Positions 27,541 through 40,609 of a DNA stretch of 64,000 nucleotides are shown one piece after another. The stretch covers positions 10,583,001 through 10,647,000 of the forward strand of contig OY756961.1 in assembly GCA_963580455.1 (NCBI GenBank). The letters run 5' to 3'. Each line of letters starts with the position of its first letter. Positions within the stretch are counted from its first letter, which is position 1. A program made the position numbers and the translations under genes. Below the pieces are notes generated by a model. That model was given only the letters and a program-made list of their open reading frames with translations, did not search any database and was not told the origin of the DNA. The DNA comes from Euonymus europaeus (Eukaryota; Streptophyta; Magnoliopsida; Celastrales; Celastraceae).

Positions 27541-30500
27541 GTCAAATTTTATGAGTATAAGCTTCCAAGATTATTTCGATGCCAAAACAACAACTTTCTA
27601 TGACAAATTGACAATACCGTTAAAAGCTCCTCCATTGAGAGAGTTGAGCAACTTCGCACAATCAAAGTTGCTCGTTGTACACTTTATAATGTTCTACTAG
27701 GTCAAATTTTACAAGTATAAGCTTCCAAGATTATTTCGATGGCGAAAGACCAATATTCTATGACAAATGGAAAAAACCTTTAAAAGCGCCTCCATAGAGA
27801 GAGTTGAGCAACTTCAGACTATCAAAGTTGCTCAGTGTACACTTTTTAATGTTTTTCTATGTTAAATTTTATGAGTATAAGCTTCCAAGATTATTTTGAT
27901 GGCAAAAGACCAACTTTCGATGACAAATGGACAAAACCTTTAAAAGCTCCTCCATGGAGAGACTTGAGCAACTTCGTAACATCAAAGTTGCTCAGTGTAC
28001 ACTTTTTATTATTCTTCTATGTCAAATATTATGAGTATAAGCTTCGTAGATTATTTCGATGCCAAAATCCCAGGTTTCTATGAAAAATGAAGAAAACCGT
28101 TAAAAGCTCCTTCATAGAGAAAGTTGACATATTTCGGACCATCAAAGATGCTTGGTGTACACGTTTTATTGTTCTTCTATGTCAAATTTTATGAGTATAA
28201 GCTTCCTAGATTTTTTCGATTCCAAAATCCAAGGATTCTATGACAAATGGAGAAAACCGTTAAAAGCTCCTCCATAGAGAGAGTTGAGCAACTTCGCAAA
28301 ATCAAAGTTGCTCGTTGTACACTTTATAATGTTCTACTAAGTCAAATTTTACGAGTATAAGCTTCCAAGATTATTTCAATGCCAAAACACCAACTTTTAA
28401 TGACAAATGAAAAAAACCGTTAAAAGCTCCTCCATAGAGAGAGTTGAGCAACTTCGGACAATCAAAGTTGCTCGGTGTACGCTTTTTATTGTTCTTTTAT
28501 GTTAAATTTTACGAAAATGTGCTTCCAGGATTATTTCGATGCCAAAACACCAACTTTCTATGACAAATGGACAAAACCATTCAAAGCTCCTCCATAAAGA
28601 GAGTTGAGCAACTTCGGACTATCAAAGTTGCTCGGTGTACACTTTATAATGTTCTACTAAGTCAAATTTTACGAGTATAAGCTTCTAAGACTATTTCGAT
28701 GCCAAAACGCCAACTTTTAATAACAAATGGACAAAACCGTTAAAAGCTCCTCCATAGAGAGAGTTGAGCAACTACGGACTATCAAAGTTGCTCGGTGTAC
28801 ACTTTTTAATGTTTTTCTATGTCAAATTTTATGAGTATAAGCTTCCAAGATTATTTCGATGGCAAAAGACCAACTTTTTATGACAAATGGACAAAACCTT
28901 TAAAAGCTCCTCCATGGAGAGAGGTGTGCAACTTCGGAACATCAAAGTTGCTCGGTTTACACTTTTTATTGTTCTTTTATGTCAAATTTTATGATTATAA
29001 GCTTCCAAGATTTTCTCGATGCCAAAATCCAAGGATTCTATGACAAATGGAGAAAACTGTTAAAAGCTTATTCATAGAAAGAGTTGACCAATTTCGGACC
29101 ATCAAAGATGCTCGGTGTATACGTTTTATTGTTCTTCTATGTCAAATTTTATGAGTATAAGCTTCCAAGATTATTTCGATGCCAAAACAACAACTTTCTA
29201 TGACAAATTGACAATACCGTTAAAAGCTCCTCCATTGAGAGAGTTGAGCAACTTCGCACAATCAAAGTTGCTCGTTGTACACTTTATAATGTTCTACTAG
29301 GTCAAATTTTACAAGTATAAGCTTCCAAGATTATTTCGATGGCGAAAGACCAACATTCTATGACAAATGGAAAAAACCTTTAAAAGCTCCTCCATAGAGA
29401 GAGTTGAGCAACTTCAGACTATCAAAGTTGCTCAGTGTACACTTTTTAATGTTTTTCTATGTTAAATTTTATGAGTATAAGTTTCCAAGATTATTTCGAT
29501 GGCAAAAGACCAACTTTCGATGACAAATGGACAAAACCTTTAAAAGCTCCTCCAAGGAGAGACTTGAGCAACTTCGGAACATCAAAGTTGCTCAGTGTAC
29601 ACTTTTTATTATTCTTCTATGTCAAATATTATGAGTATAAGCTTCGTAGATTATTTCGATGCCAAAATCCCAGGTTTCTATGAAAAATGAAGAAAACCGT
29701 TAAAAGCTCCTTCATAGAGAGAGTTGACATATTTCGGACCATCAAAGATGCTTGGTGTACACGTTTTATTGTTCTTCTATGTCAAATTTTATGAGTATAA
29801 ACTTCCTAGATTTTTTCGATTCCAAAATCAAAGGATTCTATGACAAATGGAGAAAACCGTTAAAAGCTCCTCCATAGAGAGAGTTGAGCAACTTCGCAAA
29901 ATCAAAGTTGCTCGTTGTACACTTTATAATGTTCTACTAAGTCAAATTTTACGAGTATAAGCTTCCAAGATTATTTCGATGCCAAAACACCAACTTTTAA
30001 TGACAAATGAAAAAAACCGTTAAAAGCTCCTCCATAGAGAGAGTTGAGCAACTTCGGACAATCAAAGTTGCTCGGTGTACGCTTTTTATTGTTCTTTTAT
30101 GTTAAATTTTACGAAAATGTGCTTCCAGGATTATTTCGATACCAAAACACCAACTTTCTATGACAAATGGACAAAACCATTCAAAGCTCCTCCATAGAGA
30201 GAGTTGAGCAACTTCGGACTATCAAAGTTGCTCGGTGTACACTTTATAATGTTCTACTAAGTCAAATTTTACGAGTATAAGCTTCTAAGACTATTTCGAT
30301 GCCAAAACGCCAACTTTTAATAACAAATGGACAAAACCGTTAAAAGCTCCTCCATAGAGAGAGTTGAGCAACTACGGACTATCAAAGTTGCTCGGTGTAC
30401 ACTTTTTAATGTTTTTCTATGTCAAATTTTATGAGTATAAGCTTCCAAGATTATTTCGATGGCAAAAGACCAACTTTTTATGACAAATGGACAAAACCTT

Positions 30501-33418
30501 TAAAAGCTCCTCCATGGAGAGAGGTGTGCAACTTCGGAACATCAAAGTTGCTCGGTTTACACTTTTTATTGTTCTTTTATGTCAAATTTTATGATTATAA
30601 GCTTCCAAGATTTTCTCGATGCCAAAATCCAAGGATTCTATGACAAATGGAGAAAACTGTTAAAAGCTTATTCATAGAAAGAGTTGACCAATTTCGGACC
30701 ATCAAAGATGCTCGGTGTATACGTTTTATTGTTCTTCTATGTCAAATTTTATGAGTATAAGCTTCCAAGATTATTTCGATGCCAAAACAACAACTTTCTA
30801 TGACAAATTGACAATACCGTTAAAAGCTCCTCCATTGAGAGAGTTGAGCAACTTCGCACAATCAAAGTTGCTCGTTGTACACTTTATAATGTTCTACTAG
30901 GTCAAATTTTACAAGTATAAGCTTCCAAGATTATTTCGATGGCGAAAGACCAACATTCTATGACAAATGGAAAAAACCTTTAAAAGCTCCTCCATAGAGA
31001 GAGTTGAGCAACTTCAGACTATCAAAGTTGCTCAGTGTACACTTTTTAATGTTTTTCTATGTTAAATTTTATGAGTATAAGCTTCCAAGATTATTTCGAT
31101 GGCAAAAGACCAACTTTCGATGACAAATGGACAAAACCTTTAAAAGCTCCTCCAAGGAGAGACTTGAGCAACTTCGGAACATCAAAGTTGCTCAGTGTAC
31201 ACTTTTTATTATTCTTCTATGTCAAATATTATGAGTATAAGCTTCGTAGATTATTTCGATGCCAAAATCCCAGGTTTCTATGAAAAATGAAGAAAACCGT
31301 TAAAAGCTCCTTCATAGAGAGAGTTGACATATTTCGGACCATCAAAGATGCTTGGTGTACACGTTTTATTGTTCTTCTATGTCAAATTTTATGAGTATAA
31401 ACTTCCTAGATTTTTTCGATTCCAAAATCAAAGGATTCTATGACAAATGGAGAAAACCGTTAAAAGCTCCTCCATAGAGAGAGTTGAGCAACTTCGCAAA
31501 ATCAAAGTTGCTCGTTGTACACTTTATAATGTTCTACTAAGTCAAATTTTACGAGTATAAGCTTCCAAGATTATTTCGATGCCAAAACACCAACTTTTAA
31601 TGACAAATGAAAAAAACCGTTAAAAGCTCCTCCATAGAGAGAGTTGAGCAACTTCGGACAATCAAAGTTGCTCGGTGTACGCTTTTTATTGTTCTTTTAT
31701 GTTAAATTTTACGAAAATGTGCTTCCAGGATTATTTCGATACCAAAACACCAACTTTCTATGACAAATGGACAAAACCATTCAAAGCTCCTCCATAGAGA
31801 GAGTTGAGCAACTTCGGACTATCAAAGTTGCTCGGTGTACACTTTATAATGTTCTACTAAGTCAAATTTTACGAGTATAAGCTTCTAAGACTATTTCGAT
31901 GCCAAAACGCCAACTTTTAATAACAAATGGACAAAACCGTTAAAAGCTCCTCCATAGAGAGAGTTGAGCAACTACGGACTATCAAAGTTGCTCGGTGTAC
32001 ACTTTTTAATGTTTTTCTATGTCAAATTTTATGAGTATAAGCTTCCAAGATTATTTCGATGGCAAAAGACCAACTTTTTATGACAAATGGACAAAACCTT
32101 TAAAAGCTCCTCCATGGAGAGAGGTGTGCAACTTCGGAACATCAAAGTTGCTCGGTTTACACTTTTTATTGTTCTTTTATGTCAAATTTTATGATTATAA
32201 GCTTCCAAGATTTTCTCGATGCCAAAATCCAAGGATTCTATGACAAATGGAGAAAACTGTTAAAAGCTTATTCATAGAAAGAGTTGCCCAATTTCGGACC
32301 ATCAAAGATGCTCGGTGTATACGTTTTATTGTTCTTCTATGTCAAATTTTATGAGTATAAGCTTCCAAGATTATTTCGATGCCAAAACAACAACTTTCTA
32401 TGACAAATTGACAATACCGTTAAAAGCTCCTCCATTGAGAGAGTTGAGCAACTTCGCACAATCAAAGTTGCTCGTTGTACACTTTATAATGTTCTACTAG
32501 GTCAAATTTTACAAGTATAAGCTTCCAAGATTATTTCGATGGCGAAAGACCAACATTCTATGACAAATGGAAAAAACCTTTAAAAGCTCCTCCATAGAGA
32601 GAGTTGAGCAACTTCAGACTATCAAAGTTGCTCAGTGTACACTTTTTAATGTTTTTCTATGTTAAATTTTATGAGTATAAGCTTCCAAGATTATTTCGAT
32701 GGCAAAAGACCAACTTTCGATGACAAATGGACAAAACCTTTAAAAGCTCCTCCAAGGAGAGACTTGAGCAACTTCGGAACATCAAAGTTGCTCAGTGTAC
32801 ACTTTTTATTATTCTTCTATGTCAAATATTATGAGTATAAGCTTCGTAGATTATTTCGATGCCAAAATCCCAGGTTTCTATGAAAAATGAAGAAAACCGT
32901 TAAAAGCTCCTTCATAGAGAGAGTTGACATATTTCGGACCATCAAAGATGCTTGGTGTACACGTTTTATTGTTCTTCTATGTCAAATTTTATGAGTATAA
33001 GCTTCCTAGATTTTTTCGATTCCAAAATCCAAGGATTCTATGACAAATGGAGAAAACCTTTAAAAGCTCCTCCATAGAGAGAGTTGAGCAACTTCGCAAA
33101 ATCAAAGTTGCTCGTTGTACACTTTATAATGTTCTACTAAGTCAAATTTTACGAGTATAAGCTTCCAAGATTATTTCGATGCCAAAACACCAACTTTTAA
33201 TGACAAATGGAAAAAACCGTTAAAAGCTCCTCCATAGAGAGAGTTGAAAAACTTCGGACAATCAAAGTTGCTCGGTGTACGCTTTTCATTGTTCTTTTAT
33301 GTTAAATTTTACGAAAATGTGCTTCCAGGATTATTTCCATGCCAAAACACCAACTTTCTATGACAAATGGACAAAACCATTCAAAGCTCCTCCATAGAGA
33401 GAGTTGAGCAACTTCGGA
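26660..33418. repeat. Higher-order repeat, 1600-bp 10-mer, about 4.2 nearly identical copies
   Basis: An exact 1600-bp period (10 x 160) is seen: the distinctive monomer with GAGAGGTGTGCAACTTCGG occurs near 27320, 28920, 30520 and 32120. GGTTTACACTTTTTATTG, TCTACTAGGTCAAATTTTAC and GGCGAAAGACCAA also repeat at this spacing. Copies 2 to 4 differ from each other at only a handful of positions, for example GTTGCCCAATTTCGG at about 32283 in one copy only. A partial fifth copy runs to about 33418, after which the pattern is lost. It is the most homogeneous part of the window and so probably the most recently amplified. Confidence 0.93.
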
Positions 33419-36400
33419 CAATCAAAGTTGCTCGGTGTACACTTTTTACTGTTCTTCTATGTTAAATTTTACCAAAAGGAGCTTCCAGGATTATTTCGAT
33501 GCCAAAACACCAACTTTCTATGACAAATGGACAAAACCATTAAAAGCTCATCCATAGAGAGAGTTGAGCAACTTCACAACATCAAACTTGCTCGGTGTAC
33601 ACTTTTTATTGTTCTTCTATGTCAAATTTTATGAGTATAAGCTTCCTAGATTATTTCGATGCCAAAATCCCAGGTTTCCATGACAAATGGAGAAACCTGT
33701 TAAAAGCTTCTTCATAGAGAGAGTTGACCAATTTCGGACCATCAAAGATGCTCGGTGTACACGTTTTATTGTTCTTCTATGTCAAATTTTATGAGTATAA
33801 GCTTCCAATATTATTTCGATGCCAAAACAACAACTTTCTATGACAAATGGACAAAACTGTTAAAAGCTCCTCCATAGAGAGAGTTGAGCAACTTCGGACA
33901 TTTAAAGTTGCTCGGTGTACACTTTATAATGTTCTGCTAAGTCAAATTTTACGAGTATAAGCTTCCAAGATTATTTTGGTGCCAAAACACCAACTTTTAA
34001 TGACAAATGTACAAAACCGTTAAAAGCTCCTCCATAGAGAGAGTTAAGCAACTACGGACTATCAAAGTTGCTCGGTGTACACTTTTTAATGTTTTTCTAT
34101 GTCAAATTTTATGAGTATAAGCTTCCAAGATTATTTCGATGGCAAAAGACCAAGTTTCTATGACAAATGGAAAAAACATTTAAAAGCTCCTCCATAGAGA
34201 GAGTTGAGAAACTTCGGAACATCAAAGTTGCTCGGTGTACACTTTTTATTGTTCTTCTATGTCAAATTTTATGAGTATAAGCTTTTTAGATTATTTCGAT
34301 GCCAAAATCCCAGGTTTCTATGAGAAATGAAGAAAATCGTTAAAAGCTCCTTCATAGAGAGAGTTGACCAATTTCGGACCATCAAAGATGCTCGATGTAC
34401 ACGTTTTATTGTTCTTCTATGTCAAATTTTATGAGTATAAGCTTCCAAGATTATTTCGATGCCAAAATAGCAACTTTCTATGACAAATGAACAAAACCGT
34501 TAAAAGCTCCTCCATAGAGAGAGTTGAGCAACTTCGGACAATCAAAGTTGCTCGGTGTACACTTTTTATTGTTCTTCTATGTTAAATTTTACCAAAATGA
34601 GCTTCCAGGATTATTTTGATGCCAAACAATAACTTTCTATGACAAATGGACAAAACCTTTAAAAGCTCCTCCATGGAGAGAGTTGAGCAACTTCGGAACA
34701 TCAAAGTTGCTCGGTGTACACTTTTTATTGTTCTTCTATGTCATATTTTATGAGTATAAGCTTCCTAGATTATTTCGATGCCAAAATCCCAGGTTTTCAT
34801 GACAAATGGAGAAACCTGTTAAAAGCTCCTTCATAGAGAGAGTTGACCAATTTCGGACCATCAAAGATGCTCGGTGTACACGTTTTATTGTTCTTCTATG
34901 TCAAATTTTATGAGTATAAGCTTCCAATATTATTTCGATGCCAAAACAACAACTTTCTATGACAAATGGACAAAACTGTTAAAAGCTCCTCCATAGAGAG
35001 AGTTGAGCAACTTCGGACAATTAAAGTTGCTCGGTGTACACTTTATAATGTTCTGCTAAGTCAAATTTTACGAGTATAAGCTTCCAAGATTATTTCGATG
35101 CCAAAACACCAACTTTTAATGACAAATGGACAAAACCGTTAAAAGCTCCTCCATATAGAGAGTCGAGCAACTTCGGACTATCAAAGTTGCTCGGTGTACA
35201 CTTTTTAATGTTTTTCTATGTCAAATTTTATGAGTATAAGCTTCCAAGATTATTTCGATGGCAAAAGACCAAGTTTCTATGACAAATGGAAAAAACCTTT
35301 AAAAGCTCCTCCATAGAGAGAGTTGAGCAACTTCGGAACATCAAAGTTGCTCGGTGTACACTTTTTATTGTTCTTCTATGTCAAATTTTATGAGTATAAG
35401 CTTAGTAGATTATTTCGATTCCAAAATCCCAGGTTTCTATGAAAAATGAAGAAAACCGTTAAAAGCACCTTCATAGAGAGAGTTGACCAATTTCGGACCA
35501 TCAAAGATGCTCGATGTACACATTTTATTGTTCTTCTATGTCAAATTTTATGAGTATAAGCTTCCAAGATTATTTCGATGCCAAAATAGTAACTTTCTAT
35601 GACAAATGGACAAAACCGTTAAAAGCTCCTCCATAGAGAGAATTGAGAAACTTTGGACAATCAAAGTTGCTCGGTGTACAGTTTTTATTGTTCTTTTATG
35701 TTAAATTTTACGAAAATAAGCTTCCAGAATTATTTCTATGCCAAAACATCAACTTTCTATGACAAATGGACAAAACCGTTAAAAGGTCCTCCATAGAGAG
35801 AGTTGAGCAACTTCGGCCAATCAAAGTTGCTTGGTTTACACTTTATAATGTTCTACTAAGTCAAATTTTACGAGTATAAGCTTCCAGGATTATTTCGATG
35901 CCAAAACATCAACTTTTAATGACAAATGGAAAAAACCGTTAAAAGCTCCTCCATAGAGAGAGTTGAGCAACTTCGGACAATCAAAATTGCTCGGTGTACA
36001 CTTTTTATTGTTCTTCTATGTTAAATTTTATGAAAATGAGCTTCCACGATTATTTCGATGCCAAAACACCAAGTTTCTATGACAAATGGACAAAACCATT
36101 AAAAGCTCCTCCATAGAGAGAGTTGAGCAACTTCGCAACATCAAAGTTGCTCGGTGTACACTTTTTATTGTTCTTCTATGTCAAATTTTATCAGTATAAG
36201 CTTCCTAGATTATTTCGATTCCAAAATCCCAGGTTTCCATGACAAATGGAGAAACCTGTTAAAAACTACTTCATAGAGAGAGTTGAGCAACTTCGGACAA
36301 TCAATGTTGCTTGGTGTACACTTTATAATGTTCTACTAAGTCAAATTTTACGAGTATAAGCTTCCAGGATTATTTTGATGCCAAAACAACAACTTTTAAT

Positions 36401-37860
36401 GACAAATGGAAAAAACCGTTAAAAGCTCCTCCATAGAGAGAGTTGAGCAACTTCGGACGATCAAAATTGCTCGGTGTACACTTTTTATTGTTCTTCTATG
36501 TTAAATTTTACCAAAATGAGCTACCAGGATTATTTCGATGCCAAAACACCAACTTTCTATGACAAATGGACAAAACCGTTAAAAGCTACTCCATAGAGAG
36601 ATTTGAGCAACTTCAGACTATCAAAGTTGCTTGGTGTACACTTTTTAATGTTCTTCTATGTCAAATTTTATGATTATAAACTTCCAAGATTATTTCGATG
36701 CCAAAACACCAACTTTTAATGACAAATGGACAAAACCGTTAAAAGCTCCTCCATAGAGAGAGTTGAGCAACTTCGGACTATCAAAGTTGCTCGGTGTACA
36801 CTTTTTAATGTTTTTCTATGTCAAATTTTATGAGTATAAGCTTCCAAGACTATTTCGATGGCAAAAGACCAAGTTTCTATGACAAATGGAAAAAACCTTT
36901 AAAAGCTCCTCCATAGATAGAGTTGAGCAACTTCGGAACATCAAAGTTGTTCGGTGTACACTTTTTATTGTTCTTCTATGTCAAATTTAATGAGTATAAG
37001 CTTCGTAGATTATTTCGATGCCAAAATCCCAGGTTTCTATGAAAAATGAAGAAAATCGTTAAAAGCTCCTTCATAGAGAGAGTTGACCAATTTCGGACCA
37101 TCAAAGATGCTCGATGTACACGTTTTATTGTTCTTCTATGTCAAATTTTATGAGTATAAGCTTCCAAGATTATTTCGATGCCAAAATAGCAACTTTCTAT
37201 GACAAATGGACAAAACCGTTAAAAGCTCTTCCATAGAGAGAGTTGAGCAATTTCGGACAATCAAAGTTGCTCGGTGTACACTTTTTATTGTTCTGCTACT
37301 TCAAATTTTATGAGTGTAAGCTTCTTAGATTATTTCGATGCAAAAACACCAACTTTCTATGACAAATGTAAAAAACTGTTAAAAGCTCCTCCATAGAGAG
37401 AGTTGAGCAACGTCGGACCGTCAAAGTTGCTCGGTGTACACCTTTTATTGTTCTTCTATGTCAACTTTTACGAGTATAAGCTTCCTAGATTATTTCGAGG
37501 AAAAAACACTAGCTTTCTATGATAAATGGACAAAGCCATTAAAAGCACGTCTATAGAGATAGTTGAGTAACTTCGGACAATCGAAGTTGCTCGGTGTACA
37601 CTTTTTATTGATTTTTATGTCAAATTTTACGTGTAAAGGTTTCCAAGATTATTTCGATGCCAAAACACCAACTTTTAATGACAAATGGACAAAATCGTTA
37701 AAAGCTCCTCCATAGAGAGAATTGAGAAACTTCGGACAATCAAAGTTGCTCGGTGTACAATTTTTATTGTTCTTTTATGTTAAATTTTACGAAAATGAGC
37801 TTCCAGAATTATTTCGATGCCAAAACACCAACTTTCTATGACAAATGGACAAAACCAATA

Positions 37861-38500
37861 AAAGGTCCTCCATAGAGAGAGTTGAGCAACTTCGGACAAT
37901 CAAAGTTGCTTGGTGTACACTTTATAATGTTCTACTAAGTCAAATTTAACGAGTATAAGCTTCCAGGATTATTTCGATCCCAAAACACCAACTTTTAATG
38001 ACAAATGGAAAAAACCGTTAAAAGCTCCTCCATAGAGAGAGTTGAGCAACTTCGGACAATCAAAATTGCTCGGTGTACACTTTTTATTGTTCTTCTATGT
38101 CAAATTTTATGAGTATAAGCTTCCTAGATTATTTCGATGGCAAAAGACCAACATTCTATGACAAATGGACAAAACCATTCAAAGCTCCTCCATAGAGAGA
38201 GTTGAGCAACTTCGGACAATCAAAGTTGCTTGGTGTACACTTTATAATGTTCTACTAAGTCAAATTTAACGAGTATAAGCTTCCAGGATTATTTCGATCC
38301 CAAAACACCAACTTTTAATGACAAATGGAAAAAACCGTTAAAAGCTCCTCCATAGAGAGAGTTGAGCAACTTCGGACAATCAAAATTGCTCGGTGTACAC
38401 TTTTTATTGTTCTTCTATGTTAAATTTTACAAAAATGAGCTTCCAGGATTATTTCGATGCCAAAACACCAACTTTCTATGACAAATGGACAAAACCATTA
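37861..38500. repeat. Tandem duplication of a 320-bp monomer dimer
   Basis: The monomer with AAATTTAACGAGTATAAG and TTTCGATCCCAAAAC occurs at about 37943 and again 320 bp later, followed both times by a monomer with AATCAAAATTGCTCGG. The unusual GATCCCAAAAC variant in both copies shows a direct two-monomer duplication. Confidence 0.8.
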
Positions 38501-38689
38501 AAAGCTCCTCCATAGAGAGAGTTGAGCAACTTCGGAACATCAAAGTTGCTCGGTGAACACTTTTTATTGTTCTTCTATGTCAAATTTTATGAGTATAAGC
38601 TTCTTAGATTATTTCGATGGCAAAAGACCAACATTCTATGACAAATGGACAAAACCTTTAAAAGCTCCTCCATAGAGAGAGTTGAGAAA

Positions 38690-39850
38690 CTTCGGACAAT
38701 CAAAGTTGCTCGGTGGACACTTTTTATTGTTCTTCTATGTCAAATTTTATGAGTATAAGCTTCCTAGATTATTTCGATGGCAAAAGACCAACATTCTATG
38801 ACAAATGGACAAAACCTTTGAAAGCTCGTCCATAGAGAGAGTTGAGAAACTTCGGACAATCAAAGTTGCTCGGTGGACACTTTTTATTGTTCTTTTATGT
38901 TAAATTTTACGAAAATGAGCTTCCATGATTATTTCGATGCAAAAACACCAACTTTCTATGACAAATGGACAAAACCGTTAAAAGCTCCTCCATAGAGAGA
39001 GTTGAGCAACTTCGGAACATCAAAGTTGCTCGGTGGACACTTTTTATTGTTCTTCTATGTCAAATATTTTGAGTATAAGCTTCCTAATTATTTCGATGCC
39101 AAAATCCCAGGTTTCCATGAAAAATGGAGAAACCTGTTAAAAGCTCCATCATAAAGAGAGTTGACCAATTTTGGACCATCAAAGATGCGCGGTGTACACG
39201 TTTTACTGTTCTTCTATGTCAAATTTTATGAGTATAAGCATCCAATATTATTTCGATGCCAAAACAGCAACTTTCTATGACAGATGGACAAAACTATTAA
39301 AAGCTCCTCCATAGAGAGAGTTGAGCAACTTCGGACAATCAAAGTTGCTTGGTGTACACTTTATAACATTCTACTAAGTCAAATTTTACGAGTATAAGCT
39401 TCCAAGTCTATTTCCATGCCAAAACACCAACTTTTAATGACAAATGGACAAAACCGTTAAAAGCTCCTCCATAGAGAGAGTTGAGCAACTTGGGACTATC
39501 AAAGTTGCTCGGTGTACACTTTTTAATGTTTTTCTATGTCGAATTTTATGAGTATAAGCTTCCAAGATTATTTCGATGGCAAAAGACCAACTTTCTATGA
39601 CAAATGGACAAAAACTTTAAAAGCTCCTCCATGGAGAGAGTTGAGCGACTTCGGAACATCAAAGTTGCACAGTGTACACTTTTTTATTGTTCTTCTATGT
39701 CAAATATTATGAGTATAAGCTTCGTAGATTATTTCGATGCCAAAATCCCAGGTTTCTATGAAAAATGAAGAAAACCGTTAAAAGCTCCTTCATAGAGAGA
39801 GTTGACCAATTTCGGACCATCAAAGATGCTCGGTGTATACGTTTTATTGT
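38690..39850. repeat. Satellite block duplicated on the other side of the retrotransposon
   Basis: This 1160-bp block matches 51198-52360 closely, including private features such as AAAGCTCGTCCATAGAG, the GTGGACAC variants, ATTTTGGACCATCAAAGATG and GTATAAGCATCCAATATT. The coordinate offset is 12509 bp. Removing the element plus one target duplication (10588 bp) leaves 1921 bp, that is 12 x 160 plus one, and the extra base is explained by a 1-bp deletion near 39087. The two blocks were therefore copies of a 12-monomer period before the element arrived. Confidence 0.85.
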
Positions 39851-40604
39851 TCTTTTATGTTAAATTTTACGAAAATGTGCTTCCAGGATTATTTCGATGC
39901 CAAAACACCAACTTTCTGTGACAAATGGACAAAACCATTCAAAGCTCCTCCATAGAGAGAGTTGAGCAACTTCGGACAATCAAAGTTGCTCGGTGTACAC
40001 TTTTTATTTTTCTTCTATGTTAAATTTTACCAAAATGAGCTTCCAGGATTTTTTCGATGCCAAAACACCAACTTTCTATGACAAATGGACAAAACCATTA
40101 AAAGCTCCTCCATAGAGAGAGTTGAGCAACTTCGCAAAATCAAAGTTGCTCGGTGTACACTTTTTATTGTTCTTCTATGTCAAATTTTATGAGTATAAGC
40201 TTCCTAGATTATTTCGATGCCAAAATCCCAGGTTTCCATGAAAAATGGGGAAACCTGTTAAAAGCTCCTTCATAGAGAGAGTTGACCAATTTCGGACCAT
40301 CAAAGATGCTCGGTGTACACGTCTTATTGTTCCTCTATGTCAAATTTTATGAGTATAAGCTTCGTAGATTATTTCGATGTCAAAATCCCAGGTTTCTATG
40401 AAAAATGAAGAAAACCGTTAAAAGCTCCTTCATAGAGAGAGTTGACCAATTTCGGACCATAAAAGATGCTCGATGTACACGTATTATTGTTCTTCTATGC
40501 CAAATTTTATGAGTTTAAGCTTCCAAGATTATTTCGATGCCAAAACAGCAACTTTCTATGACAAATGGACAAAACCGTTAAAAGCTCCTCCATAGAGAGA
40601 GTTG

Positions 40605-40609
40605 AGCAA
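40605..40609. repeat. Target site duplication, left copy (AGCAA)
   Basis: The last five satellite bases before the 5' LTR are AGCAA. The same five bases follow the 3' LTR at 51193-51197, after which the satellite resumes with CTTCGGACAATC. Removing the element and one copy restores a normal 160-bp monomer (GTTGAG at 40601 to the next GTTGAG). A 5-bp duplication is typical of Ty3/Gypsy integrase. Confidence 0.95.

Larger units (their letters stand above)
33419..40604. repeat. More diverged satellite flank, left of the retrotransposon
   Basis: About 45 monomers with more private substitutions and small indels than the region to the left, and shorter-range duplications. A 1280-bp (8-monomer) similarity is visible between blocks near 33590 and 34840, with small indels between them. 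From about 35980 a variant reading AATCAAAATTGCTCGG appears, and from about 38710 a variant with GTGGACAC in place of GTGTACAC. Both are common to the right of the retrotransposon and absent from the left 33 kb as far as I can read. No gene is present. Confidence 0.82.
1..40609. repeat. 160-bp tandem satellite array, left part
   Basis: This is a head-to-tail array of roughly 250 AT-rich monomers with a period of about 160 bp, all in the same orientation. Landmarks recurring once per monomer are a HindIII site (AAGCTT, in GTATAAGCTTCC), the palindrome GTGTACAC or variants, TTTCGATGCCAAAA, and TAAAAGCTCC followed by ATAGAGAGAGTTGA. Several monomer variants alternate: a GAGCAACTTCGG type, a GACCAATTTCGGACC type, a type reading ACTTTATAATGTTCTACTAAG, and a type reading GAAAATGTGCTTCCAGG. 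Variants recur in fixed order, giving the higher-order repeats listed separately. No gene, tRNA or rRNA is visible in it. The array stops at the target duplication of the retrotransposon and resumes in register after it. Centromeric or pericentromeric location is inferred from the monomer size, HOR structure and the Athila insertion. Confidence 0.97.

Noticed and set aside
2036..33000. Dozens of 60-85-codon open frames on the + strand in the satellite
   Set aside because: They repeat at the satellite or HOR period, occur in all frames, share the same peptide fragments, and end wherever a monomer regains a stop. There is no sign of codon constraint.
1..40609. CRISPR-like array
   Set aside because: Direct repeats are contiguous 160-bp monomers without unique spacers, in a plant nuclear context.
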